Source of the DNA: Haloarculaceae archaeon
Lineage (GTDB): Archaea > Halobacteriota > Halobacteria > Halobacteriales > Haloarculaceae
Length of the DNA stretch: 64,000 nucleotides
NCBI GenBank assembly: GCA_007122455.1
Contig: SKTU01000006.1
Location: forward strand, 1-64,000
Direction of reading: 5' to 3'
Below are positions 44,528 to 52,525 of this stretch, piece after piece. The translations under genes and the position numbers were made by a program. The notes under the pieces are model-generated. The model worked only from the letters and a program-made list of their open reading frames with translations. It had not been told where the DNA came from and searched no databases. Numbering within the stretch: the stretch's first letter is position 1; the number at the start of each line of letters is the position of its first letter.

Positions 44528-45739
44528 ATGGAGCAATCAGGAGAATCGACCGATCGACACGGAACGACCGACGGCGACGAGCGACTGGTTACCGGATATG
44601 GGGGCAGGCTGTTTCTACTCATCTCTATCGGCTGGTTCGGGGTGACGATCGGTCGACAGATCCTCCCACCGGTGCTCCCTGTCGTCATCTCCGATCTGGG
44701 TATTACGCCGTTTCAGGCTGGCGCGGCGCTGACTGTTCTGTGGGCGATGCGCGCGCTCAACAACTACCCCGGCGGACGACTCGCTGATCAACTTTCACGG
44801 AAAACCGTTCTCGTGGGGGCAATGATCGTGTTGACGCTCGGGTTCGCCCTGTTGAGTGCTGCGATCGTGTATCCGCTGTTCATTTTTGCTGTGGCTGTCA
44901 TCGGCGTCGGTGCCGGACTCTACTCGGTTTCGATTCGTGCGGCGACGGCAGATCTCTACGTGGAAAAACGGGCACAGGCATTCGGCCTCCAGAACGCCAT
45001 CAGTATGATCGGGAGTGCAAGCGCTGCGGGTGTGGCCGTTTTCATCTTGGCTATCGGGACCTGGCGAAGCGCGTTTCTTCCAACGGCATTTTTCTTCATT
45101 CTCATCGTCTTCCTGCTCCATCGGCGGATGCGTGAACCGTACGTTCTCGATACTGTCGACCTCGCCGTCACTGAGACTACCCAGCGAATCCTCGGAACCA
45201 CTACCGTCAGGCGGGCACTGATTGCGTATGTGCTTTGGTTTTTCGCCTGGCAGGGAATGATCGGCTTCCTCCCGACGTTTCTCCAAGTGGAGAAAGAATT
45301 CTCTCCGGCACTGGCGAGTGCGGGGTTCGCCGCGGTATACGTGATCGGAATCGGCGTTGGGCCACTCTCGGGCGCTATCGGCGATCGATATACGAAACTC
45401 CCCGTCGTGATCGGATCGCTCCTGATATCGGCGCTCGGTTTGGCTAGTTTGCTGGTGTCGGATTCACTGGTTGTAATCGCGGCTGCCATTTTCACCGTCG
45501 CTGTCGGGTTCATCAGCTTCCCACCGGCCATGCAGGCGTATTTGATGGATACGTTTGACGACGCGAGCATGGGCGGTGACCTGGGCGCGGTAAAAACAAC
45601 CTACGGTGTCGTCGGGAGCCTCGGCCCAACTTACGTTGGGTTGGTTGCCGTCCAGTGGAACTACTCGATTGCCTTTGGTGGGATTGTTGTCTGCTTGCTT
45701 GCCGGACTCCTCGTTGTCATCAGTAGCTGGCACAGTTGA
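44528..45739 (+). CDS. MFS transporter
   Basis: A 403-residue major facilitator protein with twelve hydrophobic helices. Its motif is GGRLADQLSRKTVLVGA between helices two and three, and the matching loop in the second half is LSGAIGDRYTKLPVV. It begins 84 bases after the FAH-family gene on the same strand and may import that enzyme's precursor. There is a soluble acidic start (MEQSGESTDRHGTTDGDERL). The substrate cannot be read from sequence. Base composition is lower in G+C than that of core genes, in line with acquisition. Confidence 0.85.
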   Translation: MEQSGESTDRHGTTDGDERLVTGYGGRLFLLISIGWFGVTIGRQILPPVLPVVISDLGITPFQAGAALTVLWAMRALNNYPGGRLADQLSRKTVLVGAMIVLTLGFALLSAAIVYPLFIFAVAVIGVGAGLYSVSIRAATADLYVEKRAQAFGLQNAISMIGSASAAGVAVFILAIGTWRSAFLPTAFFFILIVFLLHRRMREPYVLDTVDLAVTETTQRILGTTTVRRALIAYVLWFFAWQGMIGFLPTFLQVEKEFSPALASAGFAAVYVIGIGVGPLSGAIGDRYTKLPVVIGSLLISALGLASLLVSDSLVVIAAAIFTVAVGFISFPPAMQAYLMDTFDDASMGGDLGAVKTTYGVVGSLGPTYVGLVAVQWNYSIAFGGIVVCLLAGLLVVISSWHS

Positions 45740-45829
45740 AATTTCAGCCAGTTTAGTTCCGGAATAGAGACGTTGTTCCTGACGAAGCTCATCGATCGAC
45801 CGACAGTGGACATCGCCCCGTGCCGTCGA

Positions 45830-46492
45830 TTAGGAGAAATCCAAAATGAGTTTCTCGATCTCGGCGGCGCCGCCGTCAGTGACGCTTGCTCCGTGGCTGA
45901 CGAGTACGGCGTCGAAGTCGTACTCGGTTACGTTTGAGACGCTCTCGCGAGTTTGTTCGTCATCGACGTTCGACCCCGACACGGCAAAGCTTCCACTCCA
46001 GTCGCTCTCGACAGCGAATCGGGAGTCGACACCCAGGACCGTATCCCCTGCGATCAGGACATCCTCGTAGAGATATGCCATGTTATCGGGCGTATGCCCC
46101 GGAGCCGGGATCGTTTCGATTCCCCAGTAGGTTTTTCGCGCTTCGAGCTGATGGTCGACGTCAATTCCGGCTTCTTCAAGAAATTCAGCGTCGCCGGCAG
46201 GAACTGCTACTTCGAGGTCATCGATTGCGTCACGTAGAGCCGGAACGCCGCCGTAGTGATCGAGGTCTCCGTGTTCGACGATCACGATGCCGACATCGTG
46301 GTCGGATGCAATCGTCGTGACCTCGTCGGCCGACTGCTCGACTCCGGTACCGATAAGCACCGATGCCTCGTCGGTTTCGACCACGTGTATCCACAGGGGT
46401 TCGTCGTATCCCCATTCTACGCCGTAACTATAAATATCTGAATGGTTTTCCATGGTTTTGGTGGCCTGTCTAAACCATTCGTGGAACTCCAC
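45830..46492 (-). CDS. Metallo-beta-lactamase-fold protein
   Basis: A 220-residue MBL-fold protein. The motif region reads VEHGDLDHYGGVPALRD; the usual pattern is HxHxDH, so the second histidine is replaced by aspartate. Further features are a later histidine (GHTPDN), IAGDTVLG with the bridging aspartate, and VSHGAS near the end. Loss of a zinc ligand may change the metal or the activity. ATG 46492 gives the longest form; ATG 46453 would begin MENHSDIYSYGVEWGYD. It converges with the MFS gene. A hydrolase of thioesters or lactones is plausible but unproved. Confidence 0.78.
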   Translation of the reverse strand: MEFHEWFRQATKTMENHSDIYSYGVEWGYDEPLWIHVVETDEASVLIGTGVEQSADEVTTIASDHDVGIVIVEHGDLDHYGGVPALRDAIDDLEVAVPAGDAEFLEEAGIDVDHQLEARKTYWGIETIPAPGHTPDNMAYLYEDVLIAGDTVLGVDSRFAVESDWSGSFAVSGSNVDDEQTRESVSNVTEYDFDAVLVSHGASVTDGGAAEIEKLILDFS

Positions 46493-46529
46493 TGTGAATA
46501 TTTCCCCAACGTGGACGTTGCATAGCGTG

Positions 46530-47336
46530 ATTTCAATTCTCGTCCACCCAGCACTGCTTGCAACTGTTCTGGCGGATCAAGTCCACGCCGCTGTCAAGTG
46601 GCGAACACCGTCGTGATTGTTTCATGAATCCGGACGTCCTCGTCTGATCTGTGGCTGCGGAAAATCTTCCTCATCACCACCTGTTCGCGCAGAGCGGGCT
46701 CTGGGCGATTGTTCGTCTAGTCTACCTCTGGCGCTGTCACGAACGTCAACCAGTGCCCTAACCACCTGGTCTGGGGGCAGTCAGGATGTTCAGCGATAAT
46801 CTCGTTTCCACAGGAACACTCGTGCTGACCGAGCTTGTACTTGACAACGGTTGTTGGAATCGGGAGCGGAATGTCGATGACGATCTGGAAAACGTAGTCG
46901 CCCGGATCGGTGAGAACGTGATCACAGTTGGGACAGTAGCCTCTTCGTCAACGTGGAGGGTTTCCTCCGGCTCTGACGGTGTTCTGGTCGTTCCTTCGTG
47001 GCCTTCATCGCGTCCAGGCGAAGAGTCGCTGGCGGCGTCGTCGCCGCCAGCTGGCTCTTCTTGATCACTGTTGCTGTCTTCGCCGTCACCGCCTGAGGAG
47101 TTGTTTCTTCCTGACCTACCAGCACCGCCCCGTTTGCTGGATGACGTATGCGCGTTTTTGTACCGCTTGAGTTCTGATTCAAGCTCTTCGATCCGCTTCT
47201 GTTGTGCAGCAAGTTGCTGGCGAAGCCACTGATTCTCGGCACGGAATGGTATGACTTCCTGACGAAGAGGAGTCTTGCTGTCGGTACGGATCGCCGAATC
47301 TATCGATTTCGGCGATCCATCGGCCCCGAGCGACAC
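46530..47336 (-). pseudogene. IS66-family (ISH10-like) transposase remnant, internally deleted
   Basis: The N-terminal part (LGADGSPKSIDSAIRTDSK, then the coiled-coil AENQWLRQQLAAQQKRIEELESELKRYKNAH) matches the leader of haloarchaeal IS66 transposases. After a frameshift near 46935 the zinc ribbon (CPNCDHVLTDPGDYV, CSCGNEIIAEHPDCPQT) continues in another frame. At about 46765 it jumps directly to the C-terminal TFVTAPEVD, a TAG, TNNRPEPALREQVVMRKIF, and a later TGA. The catalytic middle is gone. This is a dead element and the right edge of the accessory patch. Confidence 0.75.
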
Positions 47337-47489
47337 GCTTGGTTCGACCCGTGTGCGCCAGCAATGAGTTAGCTACGAATTCCTGCAAGTCGCTATCCAA
47401 CTTCGAGGTGCTTTACGTGTGGTATGACAATTCTTATCAAGGTCGGATGCCAACGTACGTCTGTCGGGCGATTTAGCCCCGGATTACCA

Positions 47490-47654
47490 ATGGCGTCGAC
47501 ACAGGACGACCCCGAACGCAGTGCCGTACCGGCCCGAACAGACCGGTGTGTGGAGATCGAACTCGAGGACGGCGGAGTCGTCCTGTATGACGCTGACGTT
47601 CACACCGCGTGGATTCAGTCGGACGCGGCGATTCCGCTCGCGGAGGCCGTTTAG
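47490..47654 (+). CDS. Small DUF7331-like protein
   Basis: A 54-residue acidic protein: MASTQDDPERSAVPARTDRCVEIELEDGGVVLYDADVHTAWIQSDAAIPLAEAV. The core VEIELEDGGVVLYDxxxHTAWIQSD looks like the haloarchaeal DUF7331 family, with one beta hairpin and no known function. ATG 47490 is preferred over ATG 47424 because the family begins there. The 3' end overlaps the stop of the HTH gene on the other strand by four bases. Confidence 0.6.
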   Translation: MASTQDDPERSAVPARTDRCVEIELEDGGVVLYDADVHTAWIQSDAAIPLAEAV

Positions 47655-48028
47655 TTCGGAAACTCGTCGATCCGCTCGTGGACGTACGCCGCCCACTCGT
47701 CGAGCGTCTCGTGCATCAGTTCGCGGGCCTCTTCGGGTGACGTCGCACGATACTGATACACGTGGCCGCCGCCGTCGAGCAACCGCCGTCGTCGCGTCGC
47801 GAGACCCTTCTCGAGGAGCGTCGAGAGTCCGCGGTTGACGTTGCTTCGGTCGCGGTCGACTACCTCGGCGAGCTCGGCGACGGTCGTATCCGGCGCGTCC
47901 AGTAGCTCGAGGTAGAGATCCGCCTCGTGCCGCTGGATGCCGAACACGCAACGCAGCACTTCCTCGAACCCCGGTTCTGAGTCGAGCATCAGGTCACGGA
48001 ACCGTGCGGGATCCGGGTCGGCTTCCAT
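47651..48028 (-). CDS. TrmB-like winged-helix transcriptional regulator
   Basis: A 125-residue DNA-binding protein. The helix-turn-helix reads ADLYLELLDAPDTTVAELAEVVDRDRSNVNRGLSTLLEKGLATRRRRLLDGGGHVYQY, typical of TrmB/MarR-like haloarchaeal regulators; the C-terminal helix EARELMHETLDEWAAYVHERIDEF would dimerise. ATG 48028 is preceded by TTTATC about 25 bases upstream (minus strand), giving a leaderless message. It is divergent from the 48165 membrane gene. A GTGATA...TATCAC dyad in the gap is a possible operator for both. Confidence 0.85.
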   Translation of the reverse strand: MEADPDPARFRDLMLDSEPGFEEVLRCVFGIQRHEADLYLELLDAPDTTVAELAEVVDRDRSNVNRGLSTLLEKGLATRRRRLLDGGGHVYQYRATSPEEARELMHETLDEWAAYVHERIDEFPN

Positions 48029-48079
48029 ACCGCCAGATCGAACGGAGCGGCGATAAATCCCCGCCCTCGAGGAGCGATC

Positions 48080-48112
48080 GTGATAAAAAACGTTAGTGTG
48101 GTAGTGTATCAC
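48080..48112. promoter_or_regulatory. Dyad GTGATA-21 bases-TATCAC between the regulator and membrane gene
   Basis: Arms at 48080-48085 and 48107-48112, with a TAGTG direct repeat between (48094-48098, 48102-48106). It sits between divergent genes and is a candidate operator for autoregulation. Confidence 0.4.
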
Positions 48113-48164
48113 TTACGCACTCACGGGGTAGCTGTTTTGACCACCTCGGCGACCAGTAGCCCGC

Positions 48165-48644
48165 ATGTCGTCGGAAACTGCCACCTCAACGAACGTAGAG
48201 ACCGAATCGTCTCCCGGAAACTGGAAGGCCGGCGTCGTCGGCGGCCTCGCCGGCGGTCTCGTCTTCGGCGCGATGATGTCGATGATGATGCCGATGATCA
48301 TGGAGATGGCCATTCCCGTCATGTACGGGATCGAAGGGCCGGCCGGTGCCGTCGGCTGGAGTATTCACATGGTCCACGCCGCGATCCTGGGCGTCGTCTT
48401 CGCTGCAATCGTCGGCTTCGGCGGGCTCGCGGGAGCGTCCGCACAGAAACTGGTCGGTGTCGGTATCGGCTACGGGCTCGTCGTGTGGATCGTCCTCGCG
48501 ACGTTCGTGATGCCCGCGTGGGTCGGCGCGATGAGTCCGGAAATGACCCCTCCAGTTCCCGACGTCAACCCGATGAGTGCTATCGGATACGCCGTCTACG
48601 GGGCGATCCTCGGCGCGGTCTACTACGCGCTCGAGGGAATCTAG
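48165..48644 (+). CDS. Hypothetical membrane protein
   Basis: A 159-residue protein with four hydrophobic segments, the first unusually rich in methionine (FGAMMSMMMPMIMEMAIPVMYG). The others are HMVHAAILGVVFAAIVGFGG, GIGYGLVVWIVLATFVMPAW and MSAIGYAVYGAILGAVYYAL. No known domain is recognised; a met-rich first helix might bind copper, but this is a guess. It is divergent from the TrmB-like regulator and may be its target. Its end overlaps argF by four bases on the opposite strand. Confidence 0.75.
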   Translation: MSSETATSTNVETESSPGNWKAGVVGGLAGGLVFGAMMSMMMPMIMEMAIPVMYGIEGPAGAVGWSIHMVHAAILGVVFAAIVGFGGLAGASAQKLVGVGIGYGLVVWIVLATFVMPAWVGAMSPEMTPPVPDVNPMSAIGYAVYGAILGAVYYALEGI

Positions 48645-49531
48645 AGCAGGTAGGTGAGCAGTCCTTTTTGAGCGTGCAGCCTGTTTTCGGCCTGATCCCA
48701 GACGATCGCCCGGTCGCTCTCCAGGACGGCGTCCGTGATCTCCTCGCCGCGGTGGGCGGGCAGACAGTGCATCACGAGCTGATCGTCGAGCAGCGTCTCG
48801 TTGAGCTGGAAGCCGGCGTTCGAGAACGCGCTCAGCTTCTCGGCGCGCTCGGACTCCTCGCCCATGCTCACCCAGACGTCGGTGTAGACGACGTCGGCGC
48901 CGTCGACAGCCGTCTCCGGGTCCGTCGTCGTCTCCGGTGCCGTTCCGAGTTCTGCCGCCCGATCGAGCACCGCGTCGCTGACGCCGTACCCCTCGGGGGT
49001 CGCGACCGTCAGCTCTAGTCCGACGAGTGCCGCCCCGAGTACGAACGACTGACAGACGTTGTTGCCGTCGCCGACCCACGCGACCTCGGCGTCGAAGCCG
49101 CCGAACCGCTCGCGAATCGTCAGTAGATCCGCGAGCGTCTGACACGGGTGGGCGTCGTCGGTCAACCCGTTGATGACGGGAACCGTCGCGTACTCGCCGA
49201 GTTCGACCACGTCCTCGTGGTCGAAGACGCGAGCCATAATCACGTCGACGTATCGTGAGAGCGCCCTCGCGGTGTCTTTCACGGGCTCGCCGTGGCCCAG
49301 ATGGATGTCGTCGGGGCCGAGAAAGACGGCGTGGCCGCCGAGCTGGGTCATCCCGGTCTCGAAGGAGACGCGGGTTCGCGTCGAGGGCTTCTCGAAGATC
49401 ATGCCCAGGCTCCGTCCGTCCAACCCGTCGCTCGTCTTTCCTCGGGCGTGCTGTTCCTTGAGATTCGTCGCCTGCGTCAGCAGCTCCTCCAGCTGTCGGT
49501 GGGTTACGTCGTCGATGTTCAGGAAGTTCAT
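48641..49531 (-). CDS. argF: Ornithine carbamoyltransferase
   Basis: Joins carbamoyl phosphate and ornithine to give citrulline. The 296-residue protein has the carbamoyl-phosphate site EKPSTRTRVSFETGM (near residue 48), the conserved NGLTDDAHPCQTLADLLTI and HCLPAHRGEEITDAVL, with WVGDGNNVCQSFVLGAALVGL in the ornithine domain. It ends the arginine operon. ATG 49531 overlaps the argE stop by four bases, so translation is linked. No sign of catabolic-type regulation. Confidence 0.95.
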   Translation of the reverse strand: MNFLNIDDVTHRQLEELLTQATNLKEQHARGKTSDGLDGRSLGMIFEKPSTRTRVSFETGMTQLGGHAVFLGPDDIHLGHGEPVKDTARALSRYVDVIMARVFDHEDVVELGEYATVPVINGLTDDAHPCQTLADLLTIRERFGGFDAEVAWVGDGNNVCQSFVLGAALVGLELTVATPEGYGVSDAVLDRAAELGTAPETTTDPETAVDGADVVYTDVWVSMGEESERAEKLSAFSNAGFQLNETLLDDQLVMHCLPAHRGEEITDAVLESDRAIVWDQAENRLHAQKGLLTYLL

Positions 49532-50580
49532 TGTAGCTCCTCCGCGACGCGCTCCAGCACCGCGACGGCGCGATCGAGCTCGCGGAGCTCGATGTGCTCG
49601 TTCGGCGCGTGATCCAGATCCGAATCGCCCGGGCCGTACGTCGCCATCGGGCAGTCCCAGGCGTCGGCGTAGATGTTCATGTCGGCCGTGCCGGTCTTCC
49701 GAAGCAATCTCGGCGTCCCGCCCGCTCCGCGGATCGCGACCCGGAACGCGCGGGCGACCGGCGTTCGCGGGCTCTGCATCGTCGGCTCGACGGCGTCGTA
49801 CCAGTTCACCGTCCCCGCCCGAAGCTCGGCGTCGGCGATCTCGCGGACCTCGTCGGCGGCGTATCGCGGCGGGACGCGCAGTTGAACCTCCATCGTCGCT
49901 TCGACCGCCAACCCGTCCTCGGACGTTCCGCCCTCCACGGCGACCGGTTTCGGCGTGACGCGCTCGAAGACGGGGTCGTAGTCGTCGGTGTCGAACCGCT
50001 CCTCGACGGCCGACCACCACGCGATGGCGTCCTGAATCGCGTTGTTCTCCGGTCGGGAGGTGTGGCCCGATTCGGAGGTCGCGACGTAGGTCCCCTGCAG
50101 GATTCCTCGGTACCCGAGGGTGATCCCGTCCCACCCGGACGGTTCGCCGTTGACGACGGCCTCGGGCGCCGATCGATCCTCGACGAGGTGGCGGGCGCCC
50201 CGGGAGCCGGACTCCTCGCCGACGACGCCGACGAAGGAGACGCCGCTCCGAACGGCCGCGACCGCCATCGCCGCGAGCGGTCCCTTCGCGTCGACGGAGC
50301 CGCGACCCCACAGCTCCGGTCCGTTTTCGCCCGTCTCGATCCGAACCGGGATCTCGCCGGGCACCGTGTCGACGTGTGAGGTGTACAGTACCGACTCGTC
50401 GGCGGGTGCTCGAACGTTACCGACGTCGTCGATCCGGACCTCTCGCCCGCGTTCCTCGAAGAACGCCGCGAGCGCCTCGGCGCATCGGGACTCCTCGGGC
50501 GTCGGCGACGGGATCGAGACGAGTTCCTCGAGTAGCGACCGCGCCTCGTCGTCGGCCCCGATCGCCTCGGCGTCGCTCAT
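49528..50580 (-). CDS. argE: LysW-ornithine (LysW-lysine) hydrolase, ArgE/LysK type
   Basis: M20-family metallopeptidase that frees ornithine from its LysW carrier. The 350-residue protein has LYTSHVDTVPGEIPV with the first metal ligands, GRGSVDAKGPLAAM with the bridging aspartate, GVVGEESGSRGARHL with two glutamates, and GTADMNIYADAWDCPMATYGPGDS near the end. Length and motifs match LysK, the enzyme acting on LysW-gamma-ornithine or -lysine, not E. coli ArgE. It sits between argD and argF with four-base overlaps on both sides. Confidence 0.9.
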   Translation of the reverse strand: MSDAEAIGADDEARSLLEELVSIPSPTPEESRCAEALAAFFEERGREVRIDDVGNVRAPADESVLYTSHVDTVPGEIPVRIETGENGPELWGRGSVDAKGPLAAMAVAAVRSGVSFVGVVGEESGSRGARHLVEDRSAPEAVVNGEPSGWDGITLGYRGILQGTYVATSESGHTSRPENNAIQDAIAWWSAVEERFDTDDYDPVFERVTPKPVAVEGGTSEDGLAVEATMEVQLRVPPRYAADEVREIADAELRAGTVNWYDAVEPTMQSPRTPVARAFRVAIRGAGGTPRLLRKTGTADMNIYADAWDCPMATYGPGDSDLDHAPNEHIELRELDRAVAVLERVAEELQ

Positions 50581-51704
50581 CCGATCACGGCCTCCAGTGC
50601 GTCGAGGACGTCGTCGGCGTGCTCGTGAGTGACTGTCAGCGGCGGCAGGAGACGCAGCACCGTTCGTCCGGCGGGGAGCGCCAGGACGCCGTGCTGAAGC
50701 GCTAGCTCGGGAAGCAGCGCGTTCGCTCCGCGCTTTACCTCGATGCCGACCATCAGCCCGTTGCCGCGAACGTCCCGAACCTCCTCGCCGAGCAACTCGT
50801 CGACTCCCTCGTGGAGATACGCGCCGACGTCGGTCGCGTTCTCGGCGAGTTTCTCCGACTCGATGACGTCCAGCGTCGCGTTGGCGGCCGCAGAGACGAC
50901 CGGGCCGCCGGAGAACGTCGAGCCGTGGTTGCCGGCGTCCTCGGCGATCCACTCTCTGACGAGCGTCGCGCCGATCGGCAGCCCGCTCGCGAGCCCCTTG
51001 GCGGTCGTCACGACGTCCGGAACGACGTCGTGGTCCTCGACGGCCCACGTCGTCCCGGTGCGACCGAGTCCGGTCTGGATCTCGTCGGCGATCATGGCAG
51101 CGCCCGCCTCCTCGGTGATCTCCCGAACCGAACGGAGATACTCCGTCGAGGCCGGATTGATCCCGCCCTCCCCCTGCAGCGGTTCGAGGATGACTGCGGC
51201 CGTCTCCTCGTCGACGGCTTCCGCGAGGGGTTCGCGCTCGCCGTACGGGACGAACTCGAACTCGGCCGGAAGCGGTCCGAACCCGTCCTTGTACTCGTTC
51301 TTCCACGTCGCAGCGAGTGATCCCATCGTGCGTCCGTGGAACGCCTGCATCGTCGCGACGATTTTCGAGCGGCCGGTCGCGTGTCGGGCGAACTTCAGTG
51401 CGGCTTCGTTCGCCTCCGTTCCGGAGTTACAGAGCCACACCTTCTCGACGTCCCCCGGTGCGATCTCGGCGAGCCGGTCGTAGAGTCGCGTTCGCTCTGC
51501 GTGCGGATACGACGCCTGCACGTAGAACAGCTCCTCGAGCTGGTCGGTCGCGGCGTCGACCACCGTCGGATGGCAGTGGCCGACCGGCGTGCAGGCGTAG
51601 CTGGCGCCGAAGTCGAGGTAGTCGTTTCCGTTCGTGTCGTAGAGATAAACTCCCTCGCCACGTTCGATGCCGATCGGTTTCTCGGAGAAGACGAAGCTGC
51701 TCAT
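50577..51704 (-). CDS. argD: LysW-glutamate-semialdehyde aminotransferase (ArgD/LysJ)
   Basis: Class III PLP transaminase of 375 residues, converting LysW-bound glutamate semialdehyde to LysW-ornithine. The beginning is MSSFVFSEKPIGIERGEGVYLYDTNGNDYLDFGASYA. Then come LCNSGTEANEAALKFAR (phosphate pocket), MIADEIQTGLGRTGTTWA and the PLP lysine in VVTTAKGLASGLPIGA (near residue 232). It sits between argE and argB with overlapping ends. Could also take part in lysine formation via LysW, but haloarchaea generally use the diaminopimelate route. Confidence 0.92.
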   Translation of the reverse strand: MSSFVFSEKPIGIERGEGVYLYDTNGNDYLDFGASYACTPVGHCHPTVVDAATDQLEELFYVQASYPHAERTRLYDRLAEIAPGDVEKVWLCNSGTEANEAALKFARHATGRSKIVATMQAFHGRTMGSLAATWKNEYKDGFGPLPAEFEFVPYGEREPLAEAVDEETAAVILEPLQGEGGINPASTEYLRSVREITEEAGAAMIADEIQTGLGRTGTTWAVEDHDVVPDVVTTAKGLASGLPIGATLVREWIAEDAGNHGSTFSGGPVVSAAANATLDVIESEKLAENATDVGAYLHEGVDELLGEEVRDVRGNGLMVGIEVKRGANALLPELALQHGVLALPAGRTVLRLLPPLTVTHEHADDVLDALEAVIG

Positions 51705-52525
51705 TGTTTCAGTGCGCTCGGAAGGACGTGGGTTCCGCCGCCGGCGAGCGCCGACCGGATCGGTCGGTCCGCGTTGGCGCCGGCGACGACGACCTCGTTC
51801 GCGCCGCCCTCGAGGGCTTCGGTCGCGGCCATCACCTTCCGCGCCATGAACCCTTCGGCGGCCGTTTTCAGTTCCTCGTATCCGTCGAACGTCTCGACGC
51901 GTTCGATCAGCGTCGACGGGTCGTCGGGGTCCCGGTAGACGCCGTCGACGTCAGTCAGCGAGACGAGCGTCCCGCCGAGCGCTGCCGCGACGGCCGCCGA
52001 CGCCCGGTCGGCGTCGGTGTTGACCGCGACCCCGTCGTCCGCCAACATCGGCGGCGACGCGACCGGCGTGTACCCGTCGGCGAGAAGTGCCTCGAGCAAC
52101 TCGGCGTTGACCGACTCGATCGTCCCGGAGTGGTCGCCGCGTCTGATCTTCTTCTTGCCGTCCTCGACGATCCGGACGGCCGACTTGCGCGCCCCCGTCA
52201 GAAGCGCGCCGTCGACCCCCGAGAGGCCGACGGCGTCGACGCCCTGGTTCTGCAGGCCGGTGACGAGGTCGGTGTTGACGAGCCCGGCCATCGCCATCTT
52301 GAAGACGTCCATCGTCTCGGCGTCGGTAAAGCGGCCGACGACGCCGGACGGCGTCTCGACGTATTCCGGTTCGATCCCCATCCGCTCGAGCGCGTCGTCG
52401 ACGGCGGTCGAGCCGCCGTGGACGACCGCGACGTCCTCGCCCTCCTCGCGGAGTGCGGCGACGTCGGCGAGGGCCCCTTCCGGTTCGACGGCGCGAGCGC
52501 CGCCGATCTTGACGACCACCGTCAT
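51701..52525 (-). CDS. argB: LysW-glutamate kinase (ArgB/LysZ)
   Basis: Amino-acid kinase fold, 274 residues, phosphorylating LysW-bound glutamate. N-terminal VVVKIGGARAVEPEGALADVAAL contains the catalytic lysine; VVHGGSTAVDDALERMG holds the substrate-binding glycines, and VAVNTDADRASAAVAAAL lies in the ATP part. ATG 52525 overlaps argC by four bases. Motifs fit the LysZ/ArgB branch that works with a carrier protein rather than N-acetylglutamate kinase. Confidence 0.93.
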   Translation of the reverse strand: MTVVVKIGGARAVEPEGALADVAALREEGEDVAVVHGGSTAVDDALERMGIEPEYVETPSGVVGRFTDAETMDVFKMAMAGLVNTDLVTGLQNQGVDAVGLSGVDGALLTGARKSAVRIVEDGKKKIRRGDHSGTIESVNAELLEALLADGYTPVASPPMLADDGVAVNTDADRASAAVAAALGGTLVSLTDVDGVYRDPDDPSTLIERVETFDGYEELKTAAEGFMARKVMAATEALEGGANEVVVAGANADRPIRSALAGGGTHVLPSALKQ

